64,000 nt of DNA from Flavobacteriaceae bacterium UBA7302 (GCA_002471825.1 DKQS01000002.1:1-64000); one strand, 5' to 3'; shown: positions 1 to 10,017, numbered from the stretch's first letter. Translations and numbers: made by a program. Notes: generated from the sequence alone by a model not told the origin.

Positions 1-297
1 AGAACGTCGTGAGACAGTTCGGTCTCTATCTGCTGTGGGCGTTAGAAATTTGCGTGGATCTGACTCTAGTACGAGAGGACCGAGTTGGACTGACCTCTAG
101 TGTACCAGTTGTCTCGCCAGGGGCATTGCTGGGTAGCTACGTCGGGAAGGGATAAGCGCTGAAAGCATATAAGCGCGAAACCCACCACAAGATGAGATTT
201 CTTTAAAGGGTCGTTGAAGATGACAACGTTGATAGGCTATAGGTGTAAAGGCAGTAATGTCATAGCCGAGTAGTACTAATAACCCATAGACTTATGT
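1..297 (+). rRNA. 23S ribosomal RNA, 3' end (partial)
   Basis: This is the 3' terminal part of a large-subunit rRNA; the rest lies left of the window. The sarcin-ricin loop core AGTACGAGAGGACCG is at 68-82 and is followed by the typical domain VI sequence. The last recognisable conserved block is the GCCGAGTAGTACTAATAACCC segment near 265-285. The exact 3' end is estimated from the conserved tail and could be off by about 10 bases. It lies upstream of a 5S gene on the same strand, as expected for an rRNA operon. Confidence 0.96.
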
Positions 298-487
298 ACG
301 CGTACTGCCAGCCTTCGGGCTGGCGGACACTCTTTTTTAAGTCTTCTCAAACCGAAATTGTTTTACCAATATGTTAAGATATTACTTCAGCCACGGCTGA
401 AGAGTTGAAAAGTTAGAAAGTTTAGGTGTTCAAAGGTTATCAACCTTCAAACATTACAACTTTTAAACCTGACAACTAAAAATTTAG
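298..487 (+). other. 23S-5S internal spacer of the rRNA operon
   Basis: The spacer has no tRNA gene. It holds two clear inverted repeats. GCCAGCC/GGCTGGC closes a TTCG loop at 307-324, and CTTCAGCC/GGCTGAAG lies at about 386-403. These are plausible rRNA processing stems. The first is followed by a T-rich run, but it sits inside the operon, so a processing role is likelier than termination. Confidence 0.6.
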
Positions 488-592
488 GGTGGTTATAGCA
501 TTGGGGCTCACCTCTTCCCATACCGAACAGAGAAGTTAAGCCCAATAGCGCCGATGGTACTGCCAACTGGTGGGAGAGTAGGTCACTGCCTT
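488..592 (+). rRNA. rrf: 5S ribosomal RNA
   Basis: A 105-base segment has the 5S layout. The 5' strand GGTGGTTATAGC can pair with the 3' strand ending GGTCACTGCC. The conserved loop segment CCCATACCGAACAGAGAAGTTAAG is present, as is TGGGAGAGTAGG near the 3' end. It is followed directly by a strong hairpin terminator. Ends are set from terminal helix pairing and may be off by a few bases. Confidence 0.95.
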
Positions 593-602
593 TCTTTAAT
601 TC

Positions 603-636
603 AAAAACCTCATTCAACTTCGAATGAGGTTTTTTT
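603..636 (+). terminator. rRNA operon terminator, probably bidirectional
   Basis: A perfect 8-bp stem, CCTCATTC (608-615) and GAATGAGG (622-629), is preceded by an A run and followed by TTTTTTT. It lies 11 bases after the 5S gene. Because the stem is flanked by A residues on one side and T residues on the other, it can also terminate gltD, which ends at 662 on the opposite strand. Confidence 0.9.
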
Positions 637-661
637 ATTCAACTTATTTTAAAATCAAAGA

Positions 662-2128
662 TTATCTTCTCGGTAGGTCGGATGAATCTTTTAGCGGTAA
701 GTCTGTAGTTCCCATTAAGTGCTTGTCTACATGATGAGCTGCTTGTCTACCTTCTGAAATAGCCCAAACAATTAAGGATTGTCCTCTGCGCATATCGCCT
801 GCAACAAAGACATTGGGTACATTTGTTTTATAATCTTTTACAGAAGCTCTATAATTCGAACGAGCATCTTTTTCAATGCCGAATTGTTTTGCCAAATAAT
901 TTTCAGGTCCCGTAAAACCGAGAGCAAGCAAAACCAAATCGGCTTTCCATACTTTTTCTGTATTCGGAATTTCGATCAGTTGTGGTCTTTCATTATCCTT
1001 AAATAACCATTCAACCTCAACTGTTTTCAATCCCGTTAGATTACCTTTCTTATCTCCTATAAACTCTTTTGTAGAAATACTGAAAAATCGCTCCACTCCC
1101 TCTTGATGGGATGACGAAGTTTTTAATCGCATTGGAAAATAAGGCCATGGTTGATGTTCTGGTCTATCTTTGGTAGGTTTGCTTAGGATTTCAAAATTGG
1201 TCACGCTTTTTGCACCATGACGATTCGAAGTTCCTATACAATCACTACCCGTATCACCGCCTCCAATAACAATCACATTTTTTCCTTTGGCAGAAATAAT
1301 ATCTTTGAAATCTCTTTTACCATCTACCTGTTCATTATTGAGTTTTAAAAACTCCATGGCCTGATGAACCCCTTTTAAATCTGCACCCGGAATAGGAATT
1401 GATCTACGTGTGGTAGATCCACCACACAATAAGATAGCGTCGTATTCTTTTTGAAGTTGATCAGCCTTTACATTCACGCCAACATTGGCGTTCGTTTGAA
1501 ACTTGATGCCCTCTGCTTTTAAAATATCCAAACGACGGTCAATCACATTTTTTTCCAATTTAAAATCGGGAATACCATAACGTAAGAGTCCGCCAATCTT
1601 TTCATCACGTTCAAAAACAGTTACCAAATGTCCAGCCTTGTTTAATTGATTGGCTGCGGCCAATCCTGCAGGACCAGAACCTACAACGGCTATTTTTTTT
1701 CCTGTCCGCTGTTTTGGTGGATTGGGAGTAATCCATCCTTCATTAAATGCTGTTTCTACTATATTCTTTTCGATATTCTCGATGGTTACTGGATCTTCAT
1801 TGATACCAAGTACGCAAGCTTCCTCGCATGGAGCAGGACACAAACGTCCGGTAAATTCAGGGAAGTTATTGGTAGCGTGCAAAATTTCAGCGGCTTCTTT
1901 CCATTTTCCTTTGTATACCTTATCGTTGAAATCTGGAATAAAATTTCCTAGCGGACAACCACTTTGGCAAAACGGAATACCGCAATTCATGCATCGAGCT
2001 CCTTGTTCCTTCAATTTCGATTCCTTCATCGGAATTGTGAACTCCTCATAATTTTTAATCCGTTCTTTAACCGGCGTGTATGATTCTGACTCTCTTTTGT
2101 ATTCTAAAAATCCTGTTGTTTTCCCCAT
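662..2128 (-). CDS. gltD: Glutamate synthase small subunit GltD
   Basis: The 488-residue product fits the NADPH-glutamate synthase beta subunit, which oxidises NAD(P)H and passes electrons to GltB for glutamate formation from glutamine and 2-oxoglutarate. Cysteines C46, C49, C54 and C58, then C97, C101 and C105, match the ferredoxin-like iron-sulfur region. A GSGPAGLAAA dinucleotide motif is near residue 150, and a second GGGDTGSDC site binds NAD(P)H. The N-terminal start MGKTTGFLEY is typical. It lies 2 bases downstream of gltB on the same strand, so the two are one transcription unit with GltB first. Confidence 0.97.
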   Translation of the reverse strand: MGKTTGFLEYKRESESYTPVKERIKNYEEFTIPMKESKLKEQGARCMNCGIPFCQSGCPLGNFIPDFNDKVYKGKWKEAAEILHATNNFPEFTGRLCPAPCEEACVLGINEDPVTIENIEKNIVETAFNEGWITPNPPKQRTGKKIAVVGSGPAGLAAANQLNKAGHLVTVFERDEKIGGLLRYGIPDFKLEKNVIDRRLDILKAEGIKFQTNANVGVNVKADQLQKEYDAILLCGGSTTRRSIPIPGADLKGVHQAMEFLKLNNEQVDGKRDFKDIISAKGKNVIVIGGGDTGSDCIGTSNRHGAKSVTNFEILSKPTKDRPEHQPWPYFPMRLKTSSSHQEGVERFFSISTKEFIGDKKGNLTGLKTVEVEWLFKDNERPQLIEIPNTEKVWKADLVLLALGFTGPENYLAKQFGIEKDARSNYRASVKDYKTNVPNVFVAGDMRRGQSLIVWAISEGRQAAHHVDKHLMGTTDLPLKDSSDLPRR

Positions 2129-2130
2129 GA

Positions 2131-5100
2131 CTATACCGTTTGTAGTTCTTCTTCTTTTAATCGTTCCAATGCCAATCGATATTCTTCAGGCAATACTTTC
2201 TTAAACTTCTTCACGTAATTTTCCCAATCGTTCAAAATTCGCAATGCAATCTTGCTGTTCGTTCTTTTAAAGTGATTTTTAATCAATTGATGCAATTCTT
2301 GTTCATCTTCCTGCTCAAAAATAGGAGTGATATTCAAGTCGCTTCCGTTTACATTTTTTTCGAAATTTTCCTCTTCATCCAATACATAAGCAATTCCTCC
2401 ACTCATACCAGCACCAAAGTTTCTACCTACTTCACCAAGAATCACTGCGATTCCTCCCGTCATGTATTCCAACCCGTGGTCACCGATTCCTTCTACTACT
2501 GCTTTGGCTCCTGAGTTACGAACACAGAAACGCTCACCAGCTTTTCCATTGATATACACCTCACCGGAAGTGGCTCCGTATAAGGTTACGTTACCAGTAA
2601 TGATGTTTTCTTCTGAATTGAAAGTGCTCTCTTCCGGAATTCGTATGACTAGTTTTCCTCCAGAAAGCCCTTTGCCTAAGTAATCATTGGTGTTTCCAAA
2701 GACATTCATCGTGACACCTTTGGTGGTAAAAGCACCGAAACTTTGTCCGGCTGAACCTTTAAAATCGATATTGATAGTATCTTCTGGAAGTCCGTCTGCA
2801 CCGTAGATTTTTGATATTTCGTTACTTAATATGGCACCAACGGCTCTGTCTATATTGGTAATATTAAAAGCTAAATCTGTTTTCTGACGTCTGAATAAAG
2901 CTTGATGCGCTTTCTTTACAATTAAGAAATCCAAATGCGATTCTAAGTTGTGATCTTGCTTTTCGGTATTGAAAAGTTTTACATGATCTTCAACATCTAC
3001 TTTATGCAGAATCGGAGTTAAGTCCAATCCAGCCGCTTTGTAATGCTCAATTGCTTTGTTTCGGTTCAACTTTTGTGATTGACCCACCATTTCATTGACT
3101 GTTCTGAATCCGAGTTTCGCCATGATCTCGCGCAGCTCTTGAGCCACGAAATACATATAATTCACTACATGTTCTGGTTTTCCTTTGAATTTCTTTCTCA
3201 GTTCTGGATTTTGTGTAGCAATTCCAACTGGACAGGTATTCAAATGACAAACGCGCATCATGATGCATCCACTTGCTACCAATGGCGCTGTGGCAAATCC
3301 GAATTCCTCGGCCCCTAACAAACAAGCGATGGCAACATCTCGACCTGTTTTCAATTGTCCGTCACATTCCAGAACAATACGGTTTCTCAAATCATTCATT
3401 ACCAATGTTTGCTGTGCTTCAGCAATTCCTAATTCCCAAGGTAGTCCAGCATGTCGCAAGGACGTTAACGGAGATGCACCTGTACCGCCATCAAAACCTG
3501 AAATGAGTACGACGTCTGCTTTGGCTTTTGCAACCCCTGCGGCAACCGTTCCAACGCCCACTTCGGATACTAGCTTTACATTTACACGAGCATCACGATT
3601 TGATGATTTTAAATCATAAATCAATTGTGATAAATCTTCAATGGAATAAATATCATGGTGTGGTGGTGGAGAAATCAAACCTACATACGGAGTCGAATTC
3701 CGAGTTTTGGCAATTTCCTTATTCACTTTCGGACCAGGAAGTTGACCACCTTCACCTGGTTTTGCTCCTTGAGCTATCTTGATTTGAATTTCACTAGCAT
3801 TTGTCAAATAGTTGGATGTTACTCCGAAACGTCCAGAAGCCACTTGTTTAATTGCACTATTTTTCCAATCACCTTTCGAACTCTTGTAGAATCGTTCTTG
3901 ATCTTCGCCACCTTCACCTGAATTTGACTTTCCACCAATTCGGTTCATGGCAACGGCTAAGTTCTCATGTGCTTCTTTACTAATAGATCCATAGGACATT
4001 GCTCCGGTTTTGAATCGTTTTACGATTTCGGTCCAAGGTTCTACTTCTTCAAGCGGAATTGGATCGTATTTATCAAATTCTAATAATCCTCGAATGGTCA
4101 TTAAGTTTTTGGATTGCTCGTTGACCAATTTGGAGTATTCCTTATAAGTTTTTGGATCATTTCTCCGAACCGATTCTTGCAGTTTGGCAACGGTAAACGG
4201 ATTGAACATATGCTTCTCTTGTCCGCGACGCCATCTGTAATCTCCACCTACTTCTACGGTTGGCTCAATGGTTGAACCAAAAGCTTTGCGGTGTCTTTTT
4301 ACAATTTCGTGTTCAATTTCTCTCAAGCTAATCCCCTCAATTCTAGTGACGGTATTTGGGAAATATTTTTCAACCGTTGGTGAATTGATTCCGATACATT
4401 CAAATAATTGCGAACCTCGGTATGAATTTAATGTAGAGATTCCAATTTTATTCATCACCTTTAAAATTCCCTTACCAACGGCTTTGTTGTAATTCTTGAT
4501 AGCTGGTAAATATTCTAAATCAGTAATTTCGCTGTTGTTTACGTGATTCTCGACAATTTCATTTACAATGTAAGGATTCACAGCACTAGCTCCATAACCA
4601 AATAACAAGGCGAAATGATGCACTTCTCGAGGTTCAGCAGATTCAATGATGAGGCTGATTTGCGATCGTTTTTTATGTTTGTGAAGTGAGTGGTTCACAT
4701 ATGAACAGGCGAGTAAAGCCGGAATCGGTGCGTGATTTTCATCAACATATCTATCAGACAGAATGATGATATTGGCACCTTCATCCACTGCTTTGGATGC
4801 TTTGCTTACCAAATTATCCAAGGCGATTTCCAATTCATTCAATCCTCGATTTACTTCATACAACATGGAAATGGAGACTACTTTGAAATCGGGATTCGAA
4901 TCGAAATTTCGAATTTTATCCAAATCGTGTTTTGAGATAACTGGATTTTGAATTTTTAACTTTTTACAATGATCTTCATTGATTTCAAAAATATTCTTGT
5001 CACTTCCGAGCGTTAAACTTATGTCAGTAATGAGTTCTTCTCGGATTCCGTCAAGTGGCGGATTCGTCACCTGAGCAAAGAGTTGTTTGAAATAATTGTA

Positions 5101-6624
5101 TACCAATTGAGGCTTTTCAGATAAAACTGCGATCGGAGTATCTGACCCCATGGATCCGATAGGTTCTTTTCCATTTTGTGCCATTGGAGCAATGATCTTC
5201 TCCAATTCTTCCTGGGTATATCCAAAAACAATTTTTCTCTTATTTAAGGCGATTTCATCATAATGGATCGGTCCTTTCTTTGCAGATAAATCCTTCAGGT
5301 GTACAAGGTTTTCGCTCAACCATTCTTTATATGGGTATTTGGACGCAATTTGCTCTTTAATTTCTTCATCATTCACAATTCTTCCCTCATTCATGTTTAC
5401 CAGAAACATTTTTCCTGGTTCTAAACGACCGTGGTATTCAACGTTTTCAGGTCTGATATCTACCACACCTGTTTCCGAAGACATGATCACATAACCGTTT
5501 TTGGTAACAGTATATCGAGAGGGTCTCAATCCATTTCTATCGAGAACTGCACCAATATATTTTCCATCGGTAAAGGGAATGGATGCCGGACCGTCCCAAG
5601 GCTCCATCAAACAAGAATTGAATTCGTAAAAGGCTTTTTTGGTTTCCGACATATCAGGATTTTTCTCCCAAGCCTCTGGAACCAACATCATCATGGCCTC
5701 TGGTAGCGATCTTCCAGTCATTAAAAGCAATTCCACCACCATGTCGAGTGTGGCTGAGTCTGACTTTCCTCTTAAAATGGTCGGAATGATTTTTTTGATG
5801 TCATCACCAAACCAATCGCTCTTGATGATCTCCTCTCGAGAGAACATTCTCGAAACATTTCCACGTAGGGTATTGATTTCCCCATTGTGACAGATGTATC
5901 GGAACGGCTGTGCTAAATCCCAAGTAGGGAAGGTATTGGTGGAAAAACGTTGGTGAACCAAGGCCAATCGGGTTACCAATTCGTCGTTATTGAGATCCAA
6001 ATAGTACTCATTGATATGTTCAGGCTTTAGTAATCCTTTAAAAATGATAATTTTGGAAGACAAACTAGGTAAGTAAAAAGAGTTGGCCTGCGAAAGCTTC
6101 GAATCGTAAATGCGGTGCTCGGCTATTTTTCGAGCCGCGAATAACTTTAATTGAAAGGATTTGTCAGAATCATCATCCGTGGGTTTACCGATAAAAATTT
6201 GTTTGATGTAAGGTTCTGTTTCGTTAGCAATTTCCCCTAGAACTTTTGAGTTTACTGGAACATCTCTCCAGCCTAATAAAACAAGGTTTTGATTTTTTAT
6301 TTCTTCTTCGAAAATATCAATACAGAATTGTTTCTGATTTTCCTTTTGAGGAAGGAATACGTTACTTACCGCATAATCTCCAGGTTCTGGCAATTCAAAA
6401 TCGCAATAGGTTTTGAAAAACTGATGTGGAATGTCAATTAGAATTCCTGCTCCATCACCAGTAACACCATCGGCACTTACGGCACCTCGATGCTCAAGTT
6501 TAACTAAAATTTCTAAGGCTTTGTGAATAATATCATTCGAACGTTTTCCTGTTAAACTACAGATGAATCCTGCACCGCAATTGTCGTGTTCAAACTCTGG
6601 TAAGTACAACCCTTGTTTCTTCAT
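2131..6624 (-). CDS. gltB: Glutamate synthase large subunit GltB
   Basis: At 1497 residues this is a full-length glutamate synthase alpha subunit. C16, in DNCGAGF, is the Ntn-type glutaminase nucleophile after a short 15-residue propeptide. A central FMN/synthase domain follows, with the motif GEGGEDQER and a C-x5-C-x4-C cluster (C1120, C1126, C1131) for the 3Fe-4S centre. The C-terminal GXGXG beta-helix includes repeats such as YGATSGEVYINGKAGERF. The start MKKQGLYLPEFEHDNC sits as usual just before the catalytic cysteine. It acts in the cytoplasm with GltD. No perfect TAnnTTTG was found upstream. Confidence 0.98.
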   Translation of the reverse strand: MKKQGLYLPEFEHDNCGAGFICSLTGKRSNDIIHKALEILVKLEHRGAVSADGVTGDGAGILIDIPHQFFKTYCDFELPEPGDYAVSNVFLPQKENQKQFCIDIFEEEIKNQNLVLLGWRDVPVNSKVLGEIANETEPYIKQIFIGKPTDDDSDKSFQLKLFAARKIAEHRIYDSKLSQANSFYLPSLSSKIIIFKGLLKPEHINEYYLDLNNDELVTRLALVHQRFSTNTFPTWDLAQPFRYICHNGEINTLRGNVSRMFSREEIIKSDWFGDDIKKIIPTILRGKSDSATLDMVVELLLMTGRSLPEAMMMLVPEAWEKNPDMSETKKAFYEFNSCLMEPWDGPASIPFTDGKYIGAVLDRNGLRPSRYTVTKNGYVIMSSETGVVDIRPENVEYHGRLEPGKMFLVNMNEGRIVNDEEIKEQIASKYPYKEWLSENLVHLKDLSAKKGPIHYDEIALNKRKIVFGYTQEELEKIIAPMAQNGKEPIGSMGSDTPIAVLSEKPQLVYNYFKQLFAQVTNPPLDGIREELITDISLTLGSDKNIFEINEDHCKKLKIQNPVISKHDLDKIRNFDSNPDFKVVSISMLYEVNRGLNELEIALDNLVSKASKAVDEGANIIILSDRYVDENHAPIPALLACSYVNHSLHKHKKRSQISLIIESAEPREVHHFALLFGYGASAVNPYIVNEIVENHVNNSEITDLEYLPAIKNYNKAVGKGILKVMNKIGISTLNSYRGSQLFECIGINSPTVEKYFPNTVTRIEGISLREIEHEIVKRHRKAFGSTIEPTVEVGGDYRWRRGQEKHMFNPFTVAKLQESVRRNDPKTYKEYSKLVNEQSKNLMTIRGLLEFDKYDPIPLEEVEPWTEIVKRFKTGAMSYGSISKEAHENLAVAMNRIGGKSNSGEGGEDQERFYKSSKGDWKNSAIKQVASGRFGVTSNYLTNASEIQIKIAQGAKPGEGGQLPGPKVNKEIAKTRNSTPYVGLISPPPHHDIYSIEDLSQLIYDLKSSNRDARVNVKLVSEVGVGTVAAGVAKAKADVVLISGFDGGTGASPLTSLRHAGLPWELGIAEAQQTLVMNDLRNRIVLECDGQLKTGRDVAIACLLGAEEFGFATAPLVASGCIMMRVCHLNTCPVGIATQNPELRKKFKGKPEHVVNYMYFVAQELREIMAKLGFRTVNEMVGQSQKLNRNKAIEHYKAAGLDLTPILHKVDVEDHVKLFNTEKQDHNLESHLDFLIVKKAHQALFRRQKTDLAFNITNIDRAVGAILSNEISKIYGADGLPEDTINIDFKGSAGQSFGAFTTKGVTMNVFGNTNDYLGKGLSGGKLVIRIPEESTFNSEENIITGNVTLYGATSGEVYINGKAGERFCVRNSGAKAVVEGIGDHGLEYMTGGIAVILGEVGRNFGAGMSGGIAYVLDEEENFEKNVNGSDLNITPIFEQEDEQELHQLIKNHFKRTNSKIALRILNDWENYVKKFKKVLPEEYRLALERLKEEELQTV

Positions 6625-6881
6625 AAATCTTTCATTTTCGAACTTACTAAACTATTAATTATATGAGGAAAATGTAAGTCTTTGGGGAAATGAGGTTGAT
6701 TTTTGTAATGAAAATAAAAAAGTACTATGAAAAATGTATAAAAAGTAAAATTTGCTTGAAGAATTGATAATTTCATAAAACTTACAGACCAATACATCCT
6801 CATTTTAGATTTAGTCTTCGATTTTTTTAAATTTTTCTCCGTTTACGGAAACGATTTCGTGTCGAGCTAATAGAAAACATT

Positions 6882-6889
6882 TACTTTTG
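6882..6889 (+). promoter_or_regulatory. Putative promoter -7 element for the TruA-family gene
   Basis: TACTTTTG matches the Bacteroidota -7 consensus TAnnTTTG exactly. If the G lies at about -4, transcription starts near 6893, only about 2 bases before the ATG at 6895. The mRNA would be almost leaderless. No clear -33 TTG was found. Confidence 0.5.
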
Positions 6890-6894
6890 AAGCC

Positions 6895-7677
6895 ATGAAA
6901 TATCCCTTTTCATACCTTTTGAAAATTCAGTTCTTGGGTTTTCGTTTTTCGGGATGGCAAAAGCAAGTAAATGCGAAAACCATTCATGAAATGGTGGATA
7001 AGTCATTGTCTTATGTGCTTGTAGATCAGAAATATAAAACTGTCGGAATGAGTCGTACCGATGCGAAAGTGTCGGCTCAAAGTTATTTCATTCACCTATT
7101 TGTTCATGAGGAATTTGAAAAGGAGGGATTTATGAAAGATCTTAATTTCAATTTTCCCCATGATATCCGACTATTAGAAGTGAGTCCTATTCCAACTTCT
7201 TTTGATTTGATCAGCACTGCAAAGCTCAAGACCTATCATTATTATTTCTCAAAAGGGGAAAAGGTGCATCCTTATGCTTCTCCTTTTTTATTTGGGGTGA
7301 TTGATAACTTGAACATTCCAATCATGCAAGAAGGCGCTCAGTTGTTTGAAGGAGAGCACAATTTTCGAAGTTTTTGTACCAAACCATCCGAGCATACTAG
7401 GGTGGTACGGACGGTGGATTATTGCCGAATTCAATCAAATACTGAATTTACAGCTTCCTTTTTTCCGAAGGAGAGTTATGTGCTGGAAGTTCGAGGCGCC
7501 GGATTTCTTAGGTATCAAATACGATTGATGATGGCTACCTTAATAGAATTGGGAAAAGGAAACATCGATTTGGACTTTATACGAGATGCTCTAGAGAATG
7601 GTAAAAGAAATCAACCTTTGCCTTTTATTGCACCGGCTTCTGGATTGCACCTTCGAGATATTCAATTAAAGCCATAA
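6895..7677 (+). CDS. TruA-family tRNA pseudouridine synthase
   Basis: The 260-residue protein has the TruA fold signatures. SRTDAKVSA carries the catalytic aspartate D56, matching GRTDAGVHA in TruA. The C-terminal FLRYQIRLMMATLIELGKG matches the TruA segment FLRxMVRxxxGxLxxVG. The family isomerises uridine to pseudouridine in the tRNA anticodon arm. The catalytic motif departs from the canonical form at two positions (S for G, S for H), so it may be a paralogue rather than the main TruA; no symbol is given. It is monocistronic, with a promoter just upstream and a shared terminator downstream. Confidence 0.88.
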   Translation: MKYPFSYLLKIQFLGFRFSGWQKQVNAKTIHEMVDKSLSYVLVDQKYKTVGMSRTDAKVSAQSYFIHLFVHEEFEKEGFMKDLNFNFPHDIRLLEVSPIPTSFDLISTAKLKTYHYYFSKGEKVHPYASPFLFGVIDNLNIPIMQEGAQLFEGEHNFRSFCTKPSEHTRVVRTVDYCRIQSNTEFTASFFPKESYVLEVRGAGFLRYQIRLMMATLIELGKGNIDLDFIRDALENGKRNQPLPFIAPASGLHLRDIQLKP

Positions 7678-7678
7678 A

Positions 7679-7703
7679 AAAATCCATCACAAGGATGGAT
7701 TTT
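7679..7703 (+). terminator. Bidirectional terminator between TruA-family and acyl-CoA dehydrogenase genes
   Basis: AAAATCCATC (7679-7688) and GATGGATTTT (7694-7703) form a perfect 10-bp stem around the loop ACAAG. It lies 2 bases after one stop codon and 20 bases beyond the convergent stop. The A/T runs at both bases allow it to work in both directions. Confidence 0.85.
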
Positions 7704-7723
7704 CAATAGTATCTTACCTGAAT

Positions 7724-8863
7724 TTATTTCAATAAACTTCTTGAAATAACAATTTTCTGAATTTCTGAAGTTCCTTCGTAAATCTGGGTGATTTTTGCAT
7801 CACGCATCAAACGCTCTACATGGTATTCTTTTACGAATCCGTTTCCACCGTGAATTTGCACGGCCTCAACTGTTTGTTCCATTGCAACTTTGGAAGCATA
7901 AAGTTTCGCCATGGCAGAAGATTGATCGTAATTGTTACCATTATCTTTATCCCATGCTGATTTCATAACCAAGTGTCTTGCGGCTTCAATTTCTGTATGC
8001 ATGTCTGCCAATTTGAAAGCGATGGCTTGGTGGTTGAAGATTTCGGTTCCGAATGCCTTGCGCTCTTGAGAATATTTCAATGCTAATTCGAAAGCACCTG
8101 ATGCAATACCTAAGGCTTGTGCTGCGATTCCAATTCGGCCACCAGACAAGGTTTTCATCGCGAACTTGAATCCGAATCCGTCTTCACCAATTCTATTTTC
8201 TTTAGGAACCTTTACATCGTTGAATTGTAAGGTGTGGGTGTCTGAACCTCTAATTCCTAATTTATCTTCTTTCGGACCAATATCAAATCCTTCCATTCCG
8301 CGTTCAACGATGAACGCATTGATTCCTCTGTGTCCTTTTTCTCTATCAGTTTGAGCAATTACCAAATACACATCCGAACGGCCTCCGTTGGTAATCCAGT
8401 TTTTGGTTCCGTTTAACAGGTAGTAATCACCTTTGTCTTCAGCAGTTGTTCTTTGTGACGTTGCATCAGAACCAGCTTCAGGCTCACTCAAACAAAAAGC
8501 TCCTAAATATTCACCTGTAGCAAGTTTGGTCAAATACTTTTGCTTTTGCTCTTCGGTTCCGTAGGATTCCAATCCGTAGCAAACCAAGGAGTTGTTTACG
8601 GATACCATTACAGAAGCAGAGGCGTCAATTTTTGACAATTCTTCCATAATTAATACATAAGAAATGGTGTCCATTCCACTTCCTCCATATTTAGGATCAA
8701 CCATAATTCCCATAAAACCAAGTTCTCCCATTTTTCGAATCAATTCTTGTGGGAATTCTTGTTTATTATCTCTCTCAATTACTCCAGGTAATAACTCCGT
8801 CTGAGCAAAATCTCTAGCGGCATCGCGAATCATTAAGTGTTCTTCTGTTAAACTAAAATCCAT
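7724..8863 (-). CDS. Acyl-CoA dehydrogenase
   Basis: The 379-residue length and sequence fit a soluble short- or medium-chain acyl-CoA dehydrogenase, an FAD enzyme that makes trans-2-enoyl-CoA in fatty or branched-chain acid breakdown. Visible signatures are LSEPEAGSDA in the FAD-binding region, GNGFVKEYHVERLMRDAK, and the C-terminal IYEGTSEIQ with the likely catalytic base E363. It starts with MDFSLTEEHLMIRDAARDFA, a standard N-terminus. It is a single-gene unit with its own promoter. Substrate chain length cannot be told from the sequence alone. Confidence 0.95.
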   Translation of the reverse strand: MDFSLTEEHLMIRDAARDFAQTELLPGVIERDNKQEFPQELIRKMGELGFMGIMVDPKYGGSGMDTISYVLIMEELSKIDASASVMVSVNNSLVCYGLESYGTEEQKQKYLTKLATGEYLGAFCLSEPEAGSDATSQRTTAEDKGDYYLLNGTKNWITNGGRSDVYLVIAQTDREKGHRGINAFIVERGMEGFDIGPKEDKLGIRGSDTHTLQFNDVKVPKENRIGEDGFGFKFAMKTLSGGRIGIAAQALGIASGAFELALKYSQERKAFGTEIFNHQAIAFKLADMHTEIEAARHLVMKSAWDKDNGNNYDQSSAMAKLYASKVAMEQTVEAVQIHGGNGFVKEYHVERLMRDAKITQIYEGTSEIQKIVISRSLLK

Positions 8864-8891
8864 TTTAATGTATATTTCGTAAAATTCGGTT

Positions 8892-8923
8892 CAAAGATAT
8901 CGATTTCGTAACATTTTTTTCAA
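8892..8923 (-). promoter_or_regulatory. Promoter for the acyl-CoA dehydrogenase gene
   Basis: On the minus strand, TATCTTTG (8899 to 8892) is a perfect TAnnTTTG -7 element. TTG (8923 to 8921) lies 21 bases further upstream, inside the 17-23 base spacing reported for Flavobacteriia. The predicted start of transcription is near 8888, giving a leader of about 25 bases. Confidence 0.7.
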
Positions 8924-8946
8924 TAATCTTTTGTTATTTTTAGGAT

Positions 8947-10017
8947 ATGAATAAAAAATCCTACAAGGTCATCGGATTGATGTCGGGTACCTCTCTTGAC
9001 GGATTGGACATTGTTTTTGTTGAGTTTGAACAGAATCCGGATATCTCCTTTAAAATCAGGGCTTCCAAAACATATTCTTATCCAAAGGAATGGTATGAGA
9101 AGTTGAAAACTGGCATTAGTCAAACAAAAGAAGACCTCATGATTTTGGATGTTGATTACGGTCGAATTTTAGGCGGATTTGTCAATTCATTCATTGAGGA
9201 GTTCCAGCTTGAAGAAACCGACTTTATTGCCTCTCACGGACACACGATTTTTCATCAACCTAAAAAGGGGTTTACTTTACAAATTGGGGATGGTCAAACT
9301 TTGGCAAATGAAACCAAGGTAAAAGTTGTTTGTGACTTTCGAACTCAGGATGTGAAATTGGGTGGGCAAGGTGCGCCCTTGGTACCTATTGGTGACCGAA
9401 TTTTATTTGGGGACTACGATTACTGTTTGAATTTAGGTGGATTTTCAAATGTTTCTTTTGAGAATGACAAAAAGGAACGGATCGCTTTTGATATTTGTCC
9501 GGTGAATATTGTTTTAAATCAACTTGCAAATCAGTTGAATTTGCCTTTTGATGAGGACGGAAAGTTAGCTGCGCAAGGGCAGATGAATACGAATCTCTTG
9601 AATGAATTGAATGATTTGGATTTCTATCGTCAATCCCCCCCGAAATCGCTAGGGTTGGAGTGGGTAAAGTCTGTCGTATTTCCGATTCTTGAAAAATATG
9701 AGATTCCCATAAAGTCCAAGTTAAGAACCTTTGTTGAGCATATCGCTTTTCAAATAGGGAACACCTTTAAGTCAGATGCCAAAGTTCTTGCTTCGGGCGG
9801 TGGAGTAAGGAACGACTTTCTAATGGAACGAATTGAGCATTATTCCCAATCCACAATAGAAGTTCCTTCCGAAGAAATAATTGATTTCAAGGAAGCCTTG
9901 GTTTTTGCTTTACTCGGTCTTTTAAGAATCGAAAATCACGTGAATTGTTTGCGATCAGTGACAGGAGCTCAAAAGGACCATTCTTCGGGAGAAATCTATG
10001 AACCGGTCATGAGTTAA
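8947..10017 (+). CDS. anmK: Anhydro-N-acetylmuramic acid kinase AnmK
   Basis: The 356-residue product opens with GLMSGTSLDGLD (about residues 10-21), the diagnostic phosphate-binding motif of AnmK. Other family segments are ASHGHTIFHQP, LGGQGAPLVPIGD, LNLGGFSNVSF and ASGGGVRNDFLM. AnmK opens and phosphorylates 1,6-anhydro-MurNAc to MurNAc-6-phosphate, which feeds cell-wall recycling in the cytoplasm. It is divergent from the acyl-CoA dehydrogenase gene across 83 bases. No exact -7 element was found in front of it. Confidence 0.96.
   Translation: MNKKSYKVIGLMSGTSLDGLDIVFVEFEQNPDISFKIRASKTYSYPKEWYEKLKTGISQTKEDLMILDVDYGRILGGFVNSFIEEFQLEETDFIASHGHTIFHQPKKGFTLQIGDGQTLANETKVKVVCDFRTQDVKLGGQGAPLVPIGDRILFGDYDYCLNLGGFSNVSFENDKKERIAFDICPVNIVLNQLANQLNLPFDEDGKLAAQGQMNTNLLNELNDLDFYRQSPPKSLGLEWVKSVVFPILEKYEIPIKSKLRTFVEHIAFQIGNTFKSDAKVLASGGGVRNDFLMERIEHYSQSTIEVPSEEIIDFKEALVFALLGLLRIENHVNCLRSVTGAQKDHSSGEIYEPVMS

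Noticed and set aside
1650..2051. 133-codon plus-strand frame within gltD
   Set aside because: It is complementary to the conserved iron-sulfur region of gltD; the long frame is a side effect of its codon use.
6621..6803. 60-codon minus-strand reading frame before gltB
   Set aside because: It overlaps the gltB start region, its composition is that of AT-rich intergenic DNA, and no motif or better start is seen.
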